From: a bacterium
Lineage (GTDB): Bacteria; Acidobacteriota; Polarisedimenticolia; Polarisedimenticolales; Polarisedimenticolaceae
DNA: 55,764 nt
Reading direction: 5' to 3'
Assembly (NCBI GenBank): GCA_024226515.1
Contig: JAAELQ010000248.1
Coordinates: forward strand, 1 to 55,764
This document shows positions 5,364 through 15,397 of this stretch, in pieces; within the stretch, counting starts at the first letter, position 1, and each line of letters begins with the position of its first letter. Under the pieces are notes generated by a model. It made no database searches and was not told the origin of the DNA. It worked only from the letters and a program-made list of their open reading frames with translations. Position numbers and translations under genes: made by a program.

Positions 5364-7700
5364 TCAGGGCAGTGCGGAGAAGTCGCGGCCCGGGAACTCG
5401 CCGGATCCTCCGCTGCTCCAGGTCAGGTTGCAATAGGCGCCGAGCTCGCCGAAGGAGCGCACGAGCCACCAGGCGCCGTCGGTCGGATCTGGGTTGACGT
5501 CCGTCACGCAGTGCGCGCCGCCGCCCACCGGGCCGCACGTCGACGACGTGCTACCGGAACCGTCGGGTGTGCGGCTGACGTCGAGGGTCGATAGCCGGCC
5601 CTGCGCGTAGAACAGCCGGTCTACGCTGCCAAACCAGCTGAACGCGCTCTTGTCGCCGAAGGAGATCGTCGAGCCGGGCCCTGTCGGGCAGTCCACCGCG
5701 ACCGAAGCGTTCGCCGATGCAACGCATGAGACGTCCGACGAGCAGCGGACGTCGACCGTGTAGGTCTTCGCCACGCTAGCGACGTCGAACAGGGTCGCGG
5801 CGTCCGTGAAGTCACGAAGGACGCCGTCGACGTTGCTGCGGAAACGAAACTGCAGGACGCCGTCCGGGCAGGCGACGGGAGCCGATCCCGAGGCGTCGAG
5901 CCTCACGACCTGTCCCGGGCTGTCCGCAGCGGCGGGGGTGGCGACCAGGTCCGCGGCCGGCGGCGAGCACGCAGCGCATTGTTCCAGCCCCGCGTTGGCC
6001 GCGTGGTCGCCGGTCTGTGTGGCCGGGATCGTCAGGGCACGCGTGATCCGGACGTCGTCGATCCACCAGCCGTCGTCGCGACGGTCGGGGTTCAGGCTCA
6101 GGCGTTGCTCGTAGGTCTCCACGTCCCGCTCCCTGGACGACGTGAACAGGAAACGGACCCGGATCCGCTTGCCGCGATAGCGCTCGAGGTTGAACGACGA
6201 TTCCACCCAGGTGCCGGAACCCACCGTCCCGGCGAGACCGGGGCCCTCGGCGTTGCCGAGCGCCGCGGGATCGAATGCGTCGAACGTGTCGCCGAGGTAC
6301 GAGAAAACGTACCGGGGGTAGCAGCTCGAGGACGGTCCCAGTCTGCGGTCCGGGTCGGCCGGAACGAAGTAGTCATCCTCGGTCGAGCCGTCGTCGACCG
6401 GGTCGAACGAGCAGTTCGAGAGCTCGCGCGAGGCCTGGCTGTCGTAGCCGTTCTCCATCGGATCGATCGTTGTCCAGTACCCCACGGAGTTGCCCGACCC
6501 ATCGGCCAGCTGCACCTGCACGATCGCACGGTCGCCGGTGCTTCCGAACGACGTGGCCAGCAAGCGGTCGTCGCCCACGCTGATCTGGTGCTTGAACGAG
6601 AGGATCGGCGGGTCGAAGGGGTCGATATCGAGGTTCACGGGCTGTGCGATCGCGACCGCCTCGAGGATGCCGAGCGGAGTCGTGTGCTCGTCCGACGCTG
6701 CGCCGAACACCCCCATGTAGAGCGAACGGGTCCCGCCGTAGGCTTTTCCGCCGTCGATCTGGCCAGGATCGTGCACCTGCCAGAAGAACGCGTCGGCCTG
6801 CGCCGGCGACGCCCCCGGCGAGCAGCCCTCGATCAACCCGTACGAGTTGGAATTGAGCCAGTCGGGGTCGCTGTACTGACAGCGATAGCCGTCGGCATTG
6901 GCCTCGGGGTCCCCGCTCTGCATCCCGAAGTCCAGGTTCATCGTCGTGAAGCTCCCCAGACCACTCCCCACCTCGAAGCCCTCGAAGAACTCGTTCGCAC
7001 CCGACCCGGGCGCGGCGTCGAGGTCCAGATCGAGCGTGATGCGCTGCGCCCGGCCCGCTCCGTCGAGCTGATCGGACGACAGCGTGACGTCGAACGCCGC
7101 GGAAAAATCGTCGAACGTCGTCAGCCCAGAGAGCGACCGATCGACGGCGGCTACCCGGAACCGGAACGACCCCACGGTCGTCTTCGTCTCGCCGGCGGCG
7201 AGATCTCCGACCTGGATCGAAGGGTCGACGATGCAGTCGATCTTGTCGTCGTCCGTCATCAGCTGTGCACGGACGCCCGACAGGTCGATCCCGCTGAGAT
7301 TGCGCACCGTGATCGCCATGTCGACCGTCTCGTTGGTGTCGGCCCAGCCGTCGTCGTCGCCGTTGTCGGCCAGGACGGTTCCGATGACTCGCAGATCGCC
7401 GGTCGGAAGAACGAGGCGCGTCTGCGCCTCGACCGCCGTAGGGCACGCGTTGCCGGTGCCGTCGTCGTCATCGTCGTAGACCACCGTGACGGCCGGCAGG
7501 TTCAGCGAATCCGTCTGGGCGAACAGCGTGCCCGGGGTGTCGTGGAACACGGAGTACGGGATCGAGCCGGTGTAGATGTCCGAGCCGGGATCCGTCTCCT
7601 CCAGCAGCAGTCGCTCTCCGGGGTCCTGTTCGGCGTCGCTGCGCACCTCGACCGCGATCTCACGCACCGAATCCGCATCGCAGTTGTCGGTGCCGTCCGC
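5364..7700 (-). CDS. C-terminal part of giant S8-family secreted protein (after frameshift)
   Basis: This frame (778 codons) continues the protein of the 7660-13116 frame after one extra base in the C run at 7700-7702 (plus strand). Without that base the joined sequence reads NTDCDLDGVADGTDNCDAD, a thrombospondin-type-3-like calcium motif, which argues strongly for one original gene of about 2,580 residues. The part holds beta-rich modules, a WWIDDVRIT segment of MAM/jelly-roll type and a PKD-like stretch near residue 650. The last 100 or so residues (LSTLD, WWLVRSFGELGAYC, SGGSGEFPGRD) form a diverged copy of the C-terminal module of two other secreted proteins here. It has no start codon of its own with a credible Shine-Dalgarno. 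Sequencing error and recent mutation cannot be told apart. Confidence 0.8.
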   Translation of the reverse strand, partial: ADGTDNCDADSVREIAVEVRSDAEQDPGERLLLEETDPGSDIYTGSIPYSVFHDTPGTLFAQTDSLNLPAVTVVYDDDDDGTGNACPTAVEAQTRLVLPTGDLRVIGTVLADNGDDDGWADTNETVDMAITVRNLSGIDLSGVRAQLMTDDDKIDCIVDPSIQVGDLAAGETKTTVGSFRFRVAAVDRSLSGLTTFDDFSAAFDVTLSSDQLDGAGRAQRITLDLDLDAAPGSGANEFFEGFEVGSGLGSFTTMNLDFGMQSGDPEANADGYRCQYSDPDWLNSNSYGLIEGCSPGASPAQADAFFWQVHDPGQIDGGKAYGGTRSLYMGVFGAASDEHTTPLGILEAVAIAQPVNLDIDPFDPPILSFKHQISVGDDRLLATSFGSTGDRAIVQVQLADGSGNSVGYWTTIDPMENGYDSQASRELSNCSFDPVDDGSTEDDYFVPADPDRRLGPSSSCYPRYVFSYLGDTFDAFDPAALGNAEGPGLAGTVGSGTWVESSFNLERYRGKRIRVRFLFTSSRERDVETYEQRLSLNPDRRDDGWWIDDVRITRALTIPATQTGDHAANAGLEQCAACSPPAADLVATPAAADSPGQVVRLDASGSAPVACPDGVLQFRFRSNVDGVLRDFTDAATLFDVASVAKTYTVDVRCSSDVSCVASANASVAVDCPTGPGSTISFGDKSAFSWFGSVDRLFYAQGRLSTLDVSRTPDGSGSTSSTCGPVGGGAHCVTDVNPDPTDGAWWLVRSFGELGAYCNLTWSSGGSGEFPGRDFSALP

Positions 7701-10700
7701 CCACGCCGTCGAGGTCGCAGTCGGTGTTCTGGTCGTGCGAGGGCTCCAGGACCGTGATACGCAGCCGGCCGCTGCCGGCGAACAGGCGACGGGAATCCAG
7801 CGAAGCCGTGGCGCACCACCCCTGGAGCGAACAATCCACGGCATCCGCCCCCTGCGTGCACTCCTCCCACTCGATCACCATGTCGTCGATCGCGACCCCG
7901 AAGCCGGCCTGCGGGTCCGCGTCCGCGGGGCCGGGCTTCTCGAACGTGATCAGTCCGAGACCGGCCTGGAAGCGGGCGCCGGTCGCGCCGTAGATGTCCT
8001 CCAGGGTCGCGAAGCGCAGGTCCGGGCCGAAGAACGAAGACGCATCCATGTTGCGCTCGGGGCCCCAGGGCCGGACGTGCTCGTCGATGAAGGGCGACGC
8101 GATGATGCACGGACCGGCGTCACCGCAGGTGCCCGGCAGACAGGATTTGAACGGTGGCTCCTTGCAGTAACCGTTGGACAGGTCGTCGTCGGGTGGCCCG
8201 GCGAGCGCGAGCTCGTCGCGAGTGTCCGGCACGACGCCGCTTTCGAAGAAGCAGGAGTTCTTGCCATGCCGGTTGGTCGTGATGACCGTGCTCGGAGGCT
8301 GAACGATGTCGGCCGAGGTTCCGTTCTGGCTGTTGCCCTGGGCGTCGAGCGGCGCGAACGCCGGGTAGCCGTCCGGGTTCTTCCAGCCCCCCGTGTCCGT
8401 GACCGGACCGTAGGGCCCTGCGATGAAGTTCAGCACCGTCAGATCGCGCGTCAGGTCTTCGCGACCGTCGTCGACGTCCACGTCGAACTCCCATGTCATG
8501 CACGTATGCTCGTCCGGGAGGTCGATCGACTGGTTCCATCCCCAGTGCGTGATCCGCACGGCACTGTCCGCGTTCACCCTCTCGATCACCGGCGTCAGCA
8601 GCAGCTCGAACCACAGGCTCTCGCCCGTGGAGCCCGAGATCGTCTCGAACGTCTGACACTGACCGGGCATGTTGCCCTGCACCAGGCATGCGCCCGACGT
8701 ACCTCCGATGCGACCCGTGTGCCACGCGCCGCCGGTCACCGGTTCGGATCCCGTGCACGTTCCCGCCCCGAAAGGCACACAGTCGTCGTCCGTGTAGCAG
8801 AAGATGTTCGGGTTCAGCGCACAGCTGCCCGGCGCCTTCGTCTGCCAGCCGCAGCCGCCCAGCGTCGACCAGTTCTGATCGAGCTGGCCGTTGAAGGGGT
8901 CGCGATCCTCGTCGGCAACGCACTGCGTGCCGGCATTCAGGTTGATGCAGTCCAGATTCACGGCGCACGACACCAGCGGGTTGCCGTTGCACCGGCGATC
9001 CTCGACGTTGTTGAAGTTCTTGTCCTCGCCCCACTGCGCGATCGTGTCCGCGATCGTCGACTCGTCGGTCTCGTCTCCGAGGCCGCTACGGAAACCGCCG
9101 TCGTTGAGATCGAAGTTCCACGGGGTCTGGAGACCCAGGTTCTTTCCGGTCACGGTTGCGTCCTCGAACACTCGCGTCTCGAAGCGATAGTCCTGGTTGT
9201 AGTCGTCCGACTCTGTGAGGTACTCGATCAGCTGGTTGTTGTTGTAGTCGCGCACCTCGGTTCCGCCAGTCAGGTAATCGGTCGAGTACGCCTTGCAGAC
9301 CTCGTCGACGTCCAGCCTCTTCCGCGCGACGACCGTCCCCTCGGCGGTCTTGCCGCTCGCGCGTGCCGTGACATCGAGAACGAATTCGACGTCGGGCTCT
9401 CCGCTGATGAAGTTCGCCATCTGGATCGGGAACTCCAGAGCAACGGGCTGCCCCGCCGCCGCATAGTCGATCGTCGACGGCGAATTGAAGATCGTCATGT
9501 AGCCGGGACAGGGAGTGTGGCTCTCGCGGAGGGGATCCGTGCACCCCACGCGGCTCGGGGATCCGGGCGCGCAGTCCTCATCCGCGGTGATGTCGTTCAC
9601 CTCCACGCACCGCAGGCTCGCCTCGAGGTGGTGGAGGTCCACGTCTGCGCGTGGCTCGACTGCGACGCCGAGGACCACACTCTCTCCCGCGTCGAGGTAC
9701 GGGTCCGGCGCGCCGAAGTCGAACGTGTTCGCGCCCGTCGACGAGCACGGCCCGTTCCCACCGCAGTTCGAGTTCGAGGTGCAGCTGATCTGGGGATCGC
9801 CGGCGCAGCGGTGCGTGACACGCTCGTTGCGCTCACAGCCACCCCGCACCTCGGTCTTGAGGTTCGTGCCGAACGTATTGAACGATAGACTGGAGAGGCT
9901 GAGGTCCACGCGACAGTTCACCAGCGCCTCGGCGTTCCGCACGCGGTCGGGATCGGCCAGGCCGTTGTTCTCATCCGCATAGACAAGACGCACGATGTCC
10001 CCATGCCTGACGTCAAGGACGCCGTTGTAAGCGTCGCGGGCGGTCTCACCGCTCAGCGGGAAATCGCCGGTCCAGGTCGAGCCGGACTCGAGCGTCAGCG
10101 ATTGTCCGAGCGGCACGAAGAACGCCTCCTCGTCGAGGATCGAACCGGTCGAATCGATGACTTGGACGACCAGTCGGCTCTCCACCTCGGCCGTGGTGAG
10201 GCCGCCGACGGCATCGCCCGACTCGTCGGCCTCGATCAGCGTGAAACCGGCCGTACCGCTACACGAGAACGCGTCGTCTACCCAGGCGATCTGGGACTGC
10301 GCACAGGTCGGCCCGGAGATGGCGAGGGCATACGGCAGCGCCGCCTCGGTCCCGCCGCCGTTGGCGCGCACCTCCAGGATCCACGTGCCGAGCTCGATCT
10401 GGTTATGCGCATCCAGGGTTTTGAAGTCGCCGTCCGGATCGGGCGAGAGGAAGATCGCCTCCGTCGGATTCGCGTGGTCGTGCCGCGGGAACAGGTCGTC
10501 GCGGAAACAGAGGGGCAGGCTCCACTCGGACTCCTCCAGGACACCGTTGCCCGAGCACCCCGGGCAGTCGAAGCCCCCGCAGTCCTCGGCGTCGGGGCCG
10601 ACAGTGCTCAGCACGCCGTCGCGATCGTCGTCCTCGGTGAAGAAGTTGCCGAAGTAGACTCGCCCCGACGGCGAGATCAGCTCGAGGTCGAGATCGTTGA

Positions 10701-13116
10701 TCAGCGCGACCCCCGGCTCGTCGAGCCATGCCAGCGTGATGCGTAGCTCTTTGCGCCGGTGGTTCACGTCGAACGTCATCGTGTGCGTTTCTCCGGCGAC
10801 GGCGTCGATCGTCTGCGCCGTGGCATCCGGCCCATCGATGTTGCTCACGAAGAACGGAGGCGACGTGTCCTTGACGCGCAGGCAAGACGCGCTCGGCGAC
10901 CAGTTCTCCAGCGGCAGCGCGTTGTCCAGCTTCACTCTGCCGTAGCCCTGCTCGTGGTTGAAACGATAGCGGTCTTTCAGGTAGGACTCGCGCGGACAAT
11001 CCCGGGTCCGGCCAGCGCGCAGAGTCAGGAAGTCGTTGCGCCCGTTGCAGCTGAGGAAGTCCGCGGAGTTGATCAGGATCGCCTTGACCAGGGATCCGGA
11101 GACATTGCCGATCTCGTCATTGTCGTTGCCCGGGTTGTTCCCGGTGCCGTCGGGAAAGAACCCCTGGGCGAAATAGTCGCGCACCAGCGCGGCAGCACCC
11201 GTGACGGCCGGTGCGGAGAAGCTGGTCCCCGGCCAACCGAAGGTGTTGATGCACTCGACCGGCGAGCTCTGGTCGTCGTCGGACGATTTGCACGAGAACT
11301 CGGAGGGCAACCCGAGGGATCCGATGTCGAGCCCCGGCGCCATCAGCTGCGGCGCGATACGTCCGCCCATCAGCCCGGCCTGCGCGGGGTTCGCCGGGTC
11401 CGGGCCGACGCGCGAGAAACAGGCGCGCGTCTCCTCGGCCGCCGGACCGAAGTCGTTCACCGCGCCGCTGGCCCCGATCGTCAGGGCGTTCTTCGCCGTC
11501 GCCGGGTGACCCAGCACCAGCGCGTCGCCGAAGCCACCGAACACGCCATGCTCGCCGCCACCAGTCTCGCCCGTGCCGGGGCGCTGGGCGCGAACGTGCC
11601 GCCGAGGCCCGCCGGGCTCGTCGTCTGTCCGTGCCCCGATGAGGAGTATCCCGTTGCAGGACGTGTTGCCCGACGCGATGAACACCATCGCGTCCTTGTT
11701 CTCGAAGAGGAACTCGTCGATGAGTGAGCTGTTCGTCGAGTAGGTCGTCGCGTTGCTGCCCCAGGAGAAGTTGGCGAGCTTCGCGTTGTGCTGGTTGTAG
11801 GAGGTTCCCAGCGAGCCGCCCGCGAACTCGTCGTACAGCTCACCTGGCTCCAGGTTTTGGCAGCGCCCGCCGGTCACCTGCGCATCGTAGTTGACGAGCA
11901 ACGCCTTGGGCGCCACACCGTCGAGCTTCCAGTGCTTGCCGGCGAAGTCCGGCGAGGTGAAACCGTCGCCGCCCCAGGTGCCCGGCAACTCGTCGGTGGC
12001 CCAGCCCAACGCGGTCGCGGCGACGACGTGACCATGCGTCGTCAATCCGGACTCGCAGCCCAGGAGATCTCCTGCGCCACCGAACTGATCGGTCGACTCG
12101 TTCACCAGCACCTTGCGATGCACGTCGGAGTTGGCCGCGTTCGCCGGATCGTGGCCCGGTACGCCAGTCGAGGTTCTCGTGTCGGCGAGGTCCGCCGCAT
12201 CGAGCTGAATGCCCGTGTCGAGCACCATGATCCGTTGCGCATCGGATTGCGGATCGTTGCCCTGTCCCTGCCCGCCCCCGTCGATACCGGCAACATGGAA
12301 CGGAGCGTAACCGCTGCCGTAGCGCCCGGTCTGGATGGAGACCGTCGTCTTCTCGCCCTGAATCGTCATCGGAACGTGCTCGAGGATGCGGTCCACGCCC
12401 TCGATGCGAGCGACATCGGCAAGGACCGATCGCGGCACGTCGGCCCGCACCCATGCCGTGCGCGTCGCGATCACGTGCGCGCCGAGCCGCGCGAGCCGCG
12501 ACGCGACCTCGTCGACGCTCTCGCCCGAGAACAGCTCGATCTCCAGGTCGTAGATCGAGGAGACGGCCTTGTCCGCGTCCATCAACGGCGTCCGACCGAT
12601 CGTCGGGTGCAGCTTGAACGCGGGGTGGTACGGCTCGACCGCGTGCAGCCCCGGCATCACGCGGATCGCGCGCAGGCTCTCCCCGTCCAGGCGCACCACG
12701 TAGGCCGTGGTCGGCAACGGCCGCTCGATTCCGCCGCCCCGCTCTTCGAGCAGGCGCTTCAACGCGAGGTAGCCTCCCTTCGCCGCCGCGTCGGGTTCGA
12801 GCTGTACGACGAAGTACTGCGCACCCAGCGTGTCGAGCTGGTTGGCGATCGCCAACTCGACGGGAAACGGAAGTCCCTGCTCGAGCCGGAACGAACCGAC
12901 CTCGGTGTAGAGGACGCCCGCCTCACGGCGGAAGCCCTCGACCACCGCTCCGTAGTGGGGACCCGAGGAGTAGGGCCAGACGTAGCTGCCGCGCGCATAG
13001 CGGCGGATCTCCGTCTCGTCGTCGACGTCGGTGCCCTGGCCGGCGATCGCCGGCAGGCAGAGCAACAAGATCGCGATCAAGATCGAGAACAACAGGCCCG
13101 TGTGTCGTCGTCGCAT
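7660..13116 (-). CDS. subtilisin-like S8 peptidase, very large secreted protein (N-terminal part)
   Basis: ATG 13116 follows GGAGGAGACC and opens a signal peptide (RRRHTGLLFSILIAILLLCLPAIAG). A propeptide-like region runs to about 280. The S8 domain shows the catalytic Asp in MVLDTGIQ (D300), His in THGHVVA (H361) and Ser in PGTSFSAPAVTG (S632). The spacing between His and Ser is long, with inserts. A proprotein-convertase-P-like beta region follows, then many Cys- and Asp-rich beta modules to the frameshift near 7701. The formal ORF continues only 42 bases to a stop at 7660. It is transcribed from a sigma-54-type promoter 68-83 bp upstream, opposite a sigma-54 activator gene. It is probably an extracellular protease produced under specific stimulation; the substrate is unknown. 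Confidence 0.88.
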   Translation of the reverse strand: MRRRHTGLLFSILIAILLLCLPAIAGQGTDVDDETEIRRYARGSYVWPYSSGPHYGAVVEGFRREAGVLYTEVGSFRLEQGLPFPVELAIANQLDTLGAQYFVVQLEPDAAAKGGYLALKRLLEERGGGIERPLPTTAYVVRLDGESLRAIRVMPGLHAVEPYHPAFKLHPTIGRTPLMDADKAVSSIYDLEIELFSGESVDEVASRLARLGAHVIATRTAWVRADVPRSVLADVARIEGVDRILEHVPMTIQGEKTTVSIQTGRYGSGYAPFHVAGIDGGGQGQGNDPQSDAQRIMVLDTGIQLDAADLADTRTSTGVPGHDPANAANSDVHRKVLVNESTDQFGGAGDLLGCESGLTTHGHVVAATALGWATDELPGTWGGDGFTSPDFAGKHWKLDGVAPKALLVNYDAQVTGGRCQNLEPGELYDEFAGGSLGTSYNQHNAKLANFSWGSNATTYSTNSSLIDEFLFENKDAMVFIASGNTSCNGILLIGARTDDEPGGPRRHVRAQRPGTGETGGGEHGVFGGFGDALVLGHPATAKNALTIGASGAVNDFGPAAEETRACFSRVGPDPANPAQAGLMGGRIAPQLMAPGLDIGSLGLPSEFSCKSSDDDQSSPVECINTFGWPGTSFSAPAVTGAAALVRDYFAQGFFPDGTGNNPGNDNDEIGNVSGSLVKAILINSADFLSCNGRNDFLTLRAGRTRDCPRESYLKDRYRFNHEQGYGRVKLDNALPLENWSPSASCLRVKDTSPPFFVSNIDGPDATAQTIDAVAGETHTMTFDVNHRRKELRITLAWLDEPGVALINDLDLELISPSGRVYFGNFFTEDDDRDGVLSTVGPDAEDCGGFDCPGCSGNGVLEESEWSLPLCFRDDLFPRHDHANPTEAIFLSPDPDGDFKTLDAHNQIELGTWILEVRANGGGTEAALPYALAISGPTCAQSQIAWVDDAFSCSGTAGFTLIEADESGDAVGGLTTAEVESRLVVQVIDSTGSILDEEAFFVPLGQSLTLESGSTWTGDFPLSGETARDAYNGVLDVRHGDIVRLVYADENNGLADPDRVRNAEALVNCRVDLSLSSLSFNTFGTNLKTEVRGGCERNERVTHRCAGDPQISCTSNSNCGGNGPCSSTGANTFDFGAPDPYLDAGESVVLGVAVEPRADVDLHHLEASLRCVEVNDITADEDCAPGSPSRVGCTDPLRESHTPCPGYMTIFNSPSTIDYAAAGQPVALEFPIQMANFISGEPDVEFVLDVTARASGKTAEGTVVARKRLDVDEVCKAYSTDYLTGGTEVRDYNNNQLIEYLTESDDYNQDYRFETRVFEDATVTGKNLGLQTPWNFDLNDGGFRSGLGDETDESTIADTIAQWGEDKNFNNVEDRRCNGNPLVSCAVNLDCINLNAGTQCVADEDRDPFNGQLDQNWSTLGGCGWQTKAPGSCALNPNIFCYTDDDCVPFGAGTCTGSEPVTGGAWHTGRIGGTSGACLVQGNMPGQCQTFETISGSTGESLWFELLLTPVIERVNADSAVRITHWGWNQSIDLPDEHTCMTWEFDVDVDDGREDLTRDLTVLNFIAGPYGPVTDTGGWKNPDGYPAFAPLDAQGNSQNGTSADIVQPPSTVITTNRHGKNSCFFESGVVPDTRDELALAGPPDDDLSNGYCKEPPFKSCLPGTCGDAGPCIIASPFIDEHVRPWGPERNMDASSFFGPDLRFATLEDIYGATGARFQAGLGLITFEKPGPADADPQAGFGVAIDDMVIEWEECTQGADAVDCSLQGWCATASLDSRRLFAGSGRLRITVLEPSHDQNTDCDLDGVGGRHRQLRCGFGA

Positions 13117-13183
13117 GGTCTCCTCCCGGAGCCGCCCGCGTCGCGAGACCGGCTCGTCGGTTTTCCCGGAATGCCGACGGAAT

Positions 13184-13199
13184 CGCAACCTGCATGCCA
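13184..13199 (-). promoter_or_regulatory. sigma-54 (-24/-12) promoter of the S8 peptidase
   Basis: On the minus strand the sequence TGGCATGCAGGTTGCG fits the TGGCACG-N4-TTGC consensus with exact GG-N10-GC spacing. The start would be near 13172, leaving a leader of about 57 bases before the GGAGG and ATG at 13116. The neighbouring divergent gene encodes a sigma-54-dependent activator, whose binding sites should lie in 13200-13460. No clear inverted repeat was recognised there, and no gene occupies that stretch. Confidence 0.8.
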
Positions 13200-13460
13200 C
13201 GGCGGTCGAGGGGAGTTTCCGAAACGGGACGAGCTCCGGAACTCCCGGATTCGGAGCGAGTTAGCGGACCTCGGCCGGAATCGCGTGGACCCACACCAAC
13301 CCATCCATCGCAACGCCCGCCGGGATTCGTGGGGAGGTTCTCCCCGCCGGCGCGGAGGATCGCCCCGATTTTCGTTTACCTCTCCCCCCGATCCGGAGTA
13401 AAAAGGCCGGAGATTCGGGCTTGTTCGGAGGTCTGCGTTGACGGACGAGCCGGAGGCGGC

Positions 13461-15371
13461 ATGCACGAAGACCAGGGGACGCGGCGGTATCTCTCCGACG
13501 AGCTGAGCGAGGTGTTCGAGCTGGGGCTCGACGGGCGGCCGTCGGAGGCGCTCGAACGCCTCGATCGCGCGCGAGCCTCGTCCGCAGAGCCCGAGTCGCT
13601 AGCGCTGCGCCTGATCCGGGCACGCCTGCTGTTCGAGATCGGCAGCCCGGAGGCGCGCGCGAGCGCGCTCGAGGTTCTGCAACGACTCGCGCGCGAGAAC
13701 GGCGATCGCCGCCGGCGTGTGCAGCTCGCGCTCGGCCGACAGGCCGCGCGCGAAGGACGCTCGACCATCGCCGCCGAGTTTCTGCAACGCGCGATCTCCG
13801 ACGTTCGCGACTTCGGCGGCCACGGCGAGGAACATGACAGGCTGCTGGGCCGCGAGGTCGCGCGCTTGCGCGACGGGAGGGGCGGCGCCACCGCACGGGA
13901 CGACCTCGTAGCGTTGATCGACTTCGGGCACAGGTTGGCTGGAGCCTCCGATCCGCGAGAGCTGCTGAGCGAGGTCCTGCGCGAGGCGGTCGAACTGGCC
14001 GGAGCCCGGCGGGGCTTCGTCGTGCTCGTTCGTGGCGAAGAACTCGAGTGCATCGCAACCCACGCCGTCGCGTGCGGCGAGATCGAACGCCCCGAGTTCA
14101 AGGTGAGCCGCACGCTGATTCGAGACGTGAGCGAGACGCGAAGGACGGACCTGTTGCAGATCACGGAGCTACCGGCCGACCACCCGGCGACGGAGAGCCT
14201 GGGACTCCTCGGCATCCAGTCGGCGGTGTGCGTCCCGATCCCCGAGCCCGGACCGGAAGCGGGCGTGATTTACCTCGACGATTGCGGGGCGAAGGCTCGA
14301 CTCGAGCGCGGCACGCTCGATCTGCTCGAGCTGCTGGCCGCGCAGGCCGCCGCCGCACTCGACAACGCGCGGGCCCACGAGAAGAAGAACCGCGCCCTCG
14401 AACGTGCGGAAGAGTCCCTGCGACGGGCTCGACTCGAGCGGCGTGACGGGTACGACGTAATCGTCGGGGCATCGGACGCGATGCAGGAGATGTATCGCCG
14501 GCTGGACCAGCTGATCCCGACTGGGGACCCGGTCCTGATCCTGGGCGAGACGGGCACCGGCAAGGAACTCCTGGCGCGGCTGGTCCACGAGCGCGGGCCA
14601 CGCGCCGACGAGGAACTCGTCACCATCAACTGCGGAGGCCTGGCGGAATCGCTGCTCGAGAGCGAGCTGTTCGGGCACGAGCGCGGGGCGTTCACCGGCG
14701 CCGACCGGGCGCGCCCGGGTCTGTTCGAGCTGGCCGACGGCGGGACGCTATTCCTCGACGAGGTGGGCGAGATGAGCTCACGCATGCAGGCCGCCTTGCT
14801 GCGTGTGCTGGAATCGGGCGAGGTCAGACGCGTGGGCGGGCGTGAGACCTCACGCGTCGACGTGCGGGTGATCAGCGCGACGCACCGCGACCTCGAACGG
14901 GATGTGAAACAGGGCGCGTTCCGTCGTGACCTCTACTACCGGCTGAACGTCTTCAGCCTGAACGTCCCGCCGCTGCGCCGACGCCCCGGCGATCTGCGCC
15001 TGCTGGTCGAGATGCTGTTTCCGCGGCTCGCCGCGGGCCGGACGGTTCCGCGCTTCACGGCGCGCGCCCTGGCCCGACTCGAGACGTACCACTGGCCGGG
15101 GAACGTCCGCGAGCTGGACAACGTGTTGCGACGTCTGCTCGCCCTCGGAGCCGAACGCATCGACGAGGCCGACCTGCCCGCCGAGATCCTGCGCGCCTGG
15201 GGCGACGACGAATCCCCTCCCGGCTCGCTGCGCGAGGCCGAGGATCGTGCGATCCGGCACGCGCTGGAGACCGCCGGGGGAAACAAGGTCAAGGCGGCCC
15301 GCATTCTTGGCATCGACCGCAAGACGCTCTACACCAAGATGAAACGGAGAGCCGAACAAGCCGAGCCGTGA
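13461..15371 (+). CDS. sigma-54-dependent transcriptional activator, GAF-AAA-Fis type
   Basis: ATG 13461 after GGAG gives 636 residues. An N-terminal helical, TPR-like stretch (about 1-140) precedes a GAF domain (about 150-305), a coiled linker rich in Glu/Arg (305-330) and the AAA+ domain. That domain has Walker A GETGTGKE (362-369), the sigma-54 loop GAFTGA (409-414), Walker B GGTLFLDEVGEM (427-438) and an arginine-finger region RRDLYYRLNVF. The end carries a Fis-type HTH (NKVKAARILGIDRKTLYTKM). It acts as an ATP-driven activator of sigma-54 RNA polymerase, gated by a GAF ligand or by partner kinases. Longer in-frame starts back to 13194 would run over the divergent promoter and lack a Shine-Dalgarno. 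The sigma-54 promoter facing the other way makes the S8 peptidase its likely target. Confidence 0.92.
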   Translation: MHEDQGTRRYLSDELSEVFELGLDGRPSEALERLDRARASSAEPESLALRLIRARLLFEIGSPEARASALEVLQRLARENGDRRRRVQLALGRQAAREGRSTIAAEFLQRAISDVRDFGGHGEEHDRLLGREVARLRDGRGGATARDDLVALIDFGHRLAGASDPRELLSEVLREAVELAGARRGFVVLVRGEELECIATHAVACGEIERPEFKVSRTLIRDVSETRRTDLLQITELPADHPATESLGLLGIQSAVCVPIPEPGPEAGVIYLDDCGAKARLERGTLDLLELLAAQAAAALDNARAHEKKNRALERAEESLRRARLERRDGYDVIVGASDAMQEMYRRLDQLIPTGDPVLILGETGTGKELLARLVHERGPRADEELVTINCGGLAESLLESELFGHERGAFTGADRARPGLFELADGGTLFLDEVGEMSSRMQAALLRVLESGEVRRVGGRETSRVDVRVISATHRDLERDVKQGAFRRDLYYRLNVFSLNVPPLRRRPGDLRLLVEMLFPRLAAGRTVPRFTARALARLETYHWPGNVRELDNVLRRLLALGAERIDEADLPAEILRAWGDDESPPGSLREAEDRAIRHALETAGGNKVKAARILGIDRKTLYTKMKRRAEQAEP

Positions 15372-15397
15372 GCACCGGGTCCGCGGCGCACGCGGGC

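Noticed and set aside
5979..7757. Long plus-strand open frame (592 codons) opposite the S8 gene
   Set aside because: Arg/Val/Gly-rich shadow of the high-GC minus-strand gene without domains or a ribosome site. Similar long shadows at 7576-9888, 31925-34294 and 41299-44595 were dropped for the same reason.
7660..7844. Independent start for the C-terminal S8 frame at 7844
   Set aside because: Between 7844 and 7701 that frame overlaps the good coding frame of the N-terminal part and has poor sequence quality; it is a continuation after a frameshift, not a separate gene.
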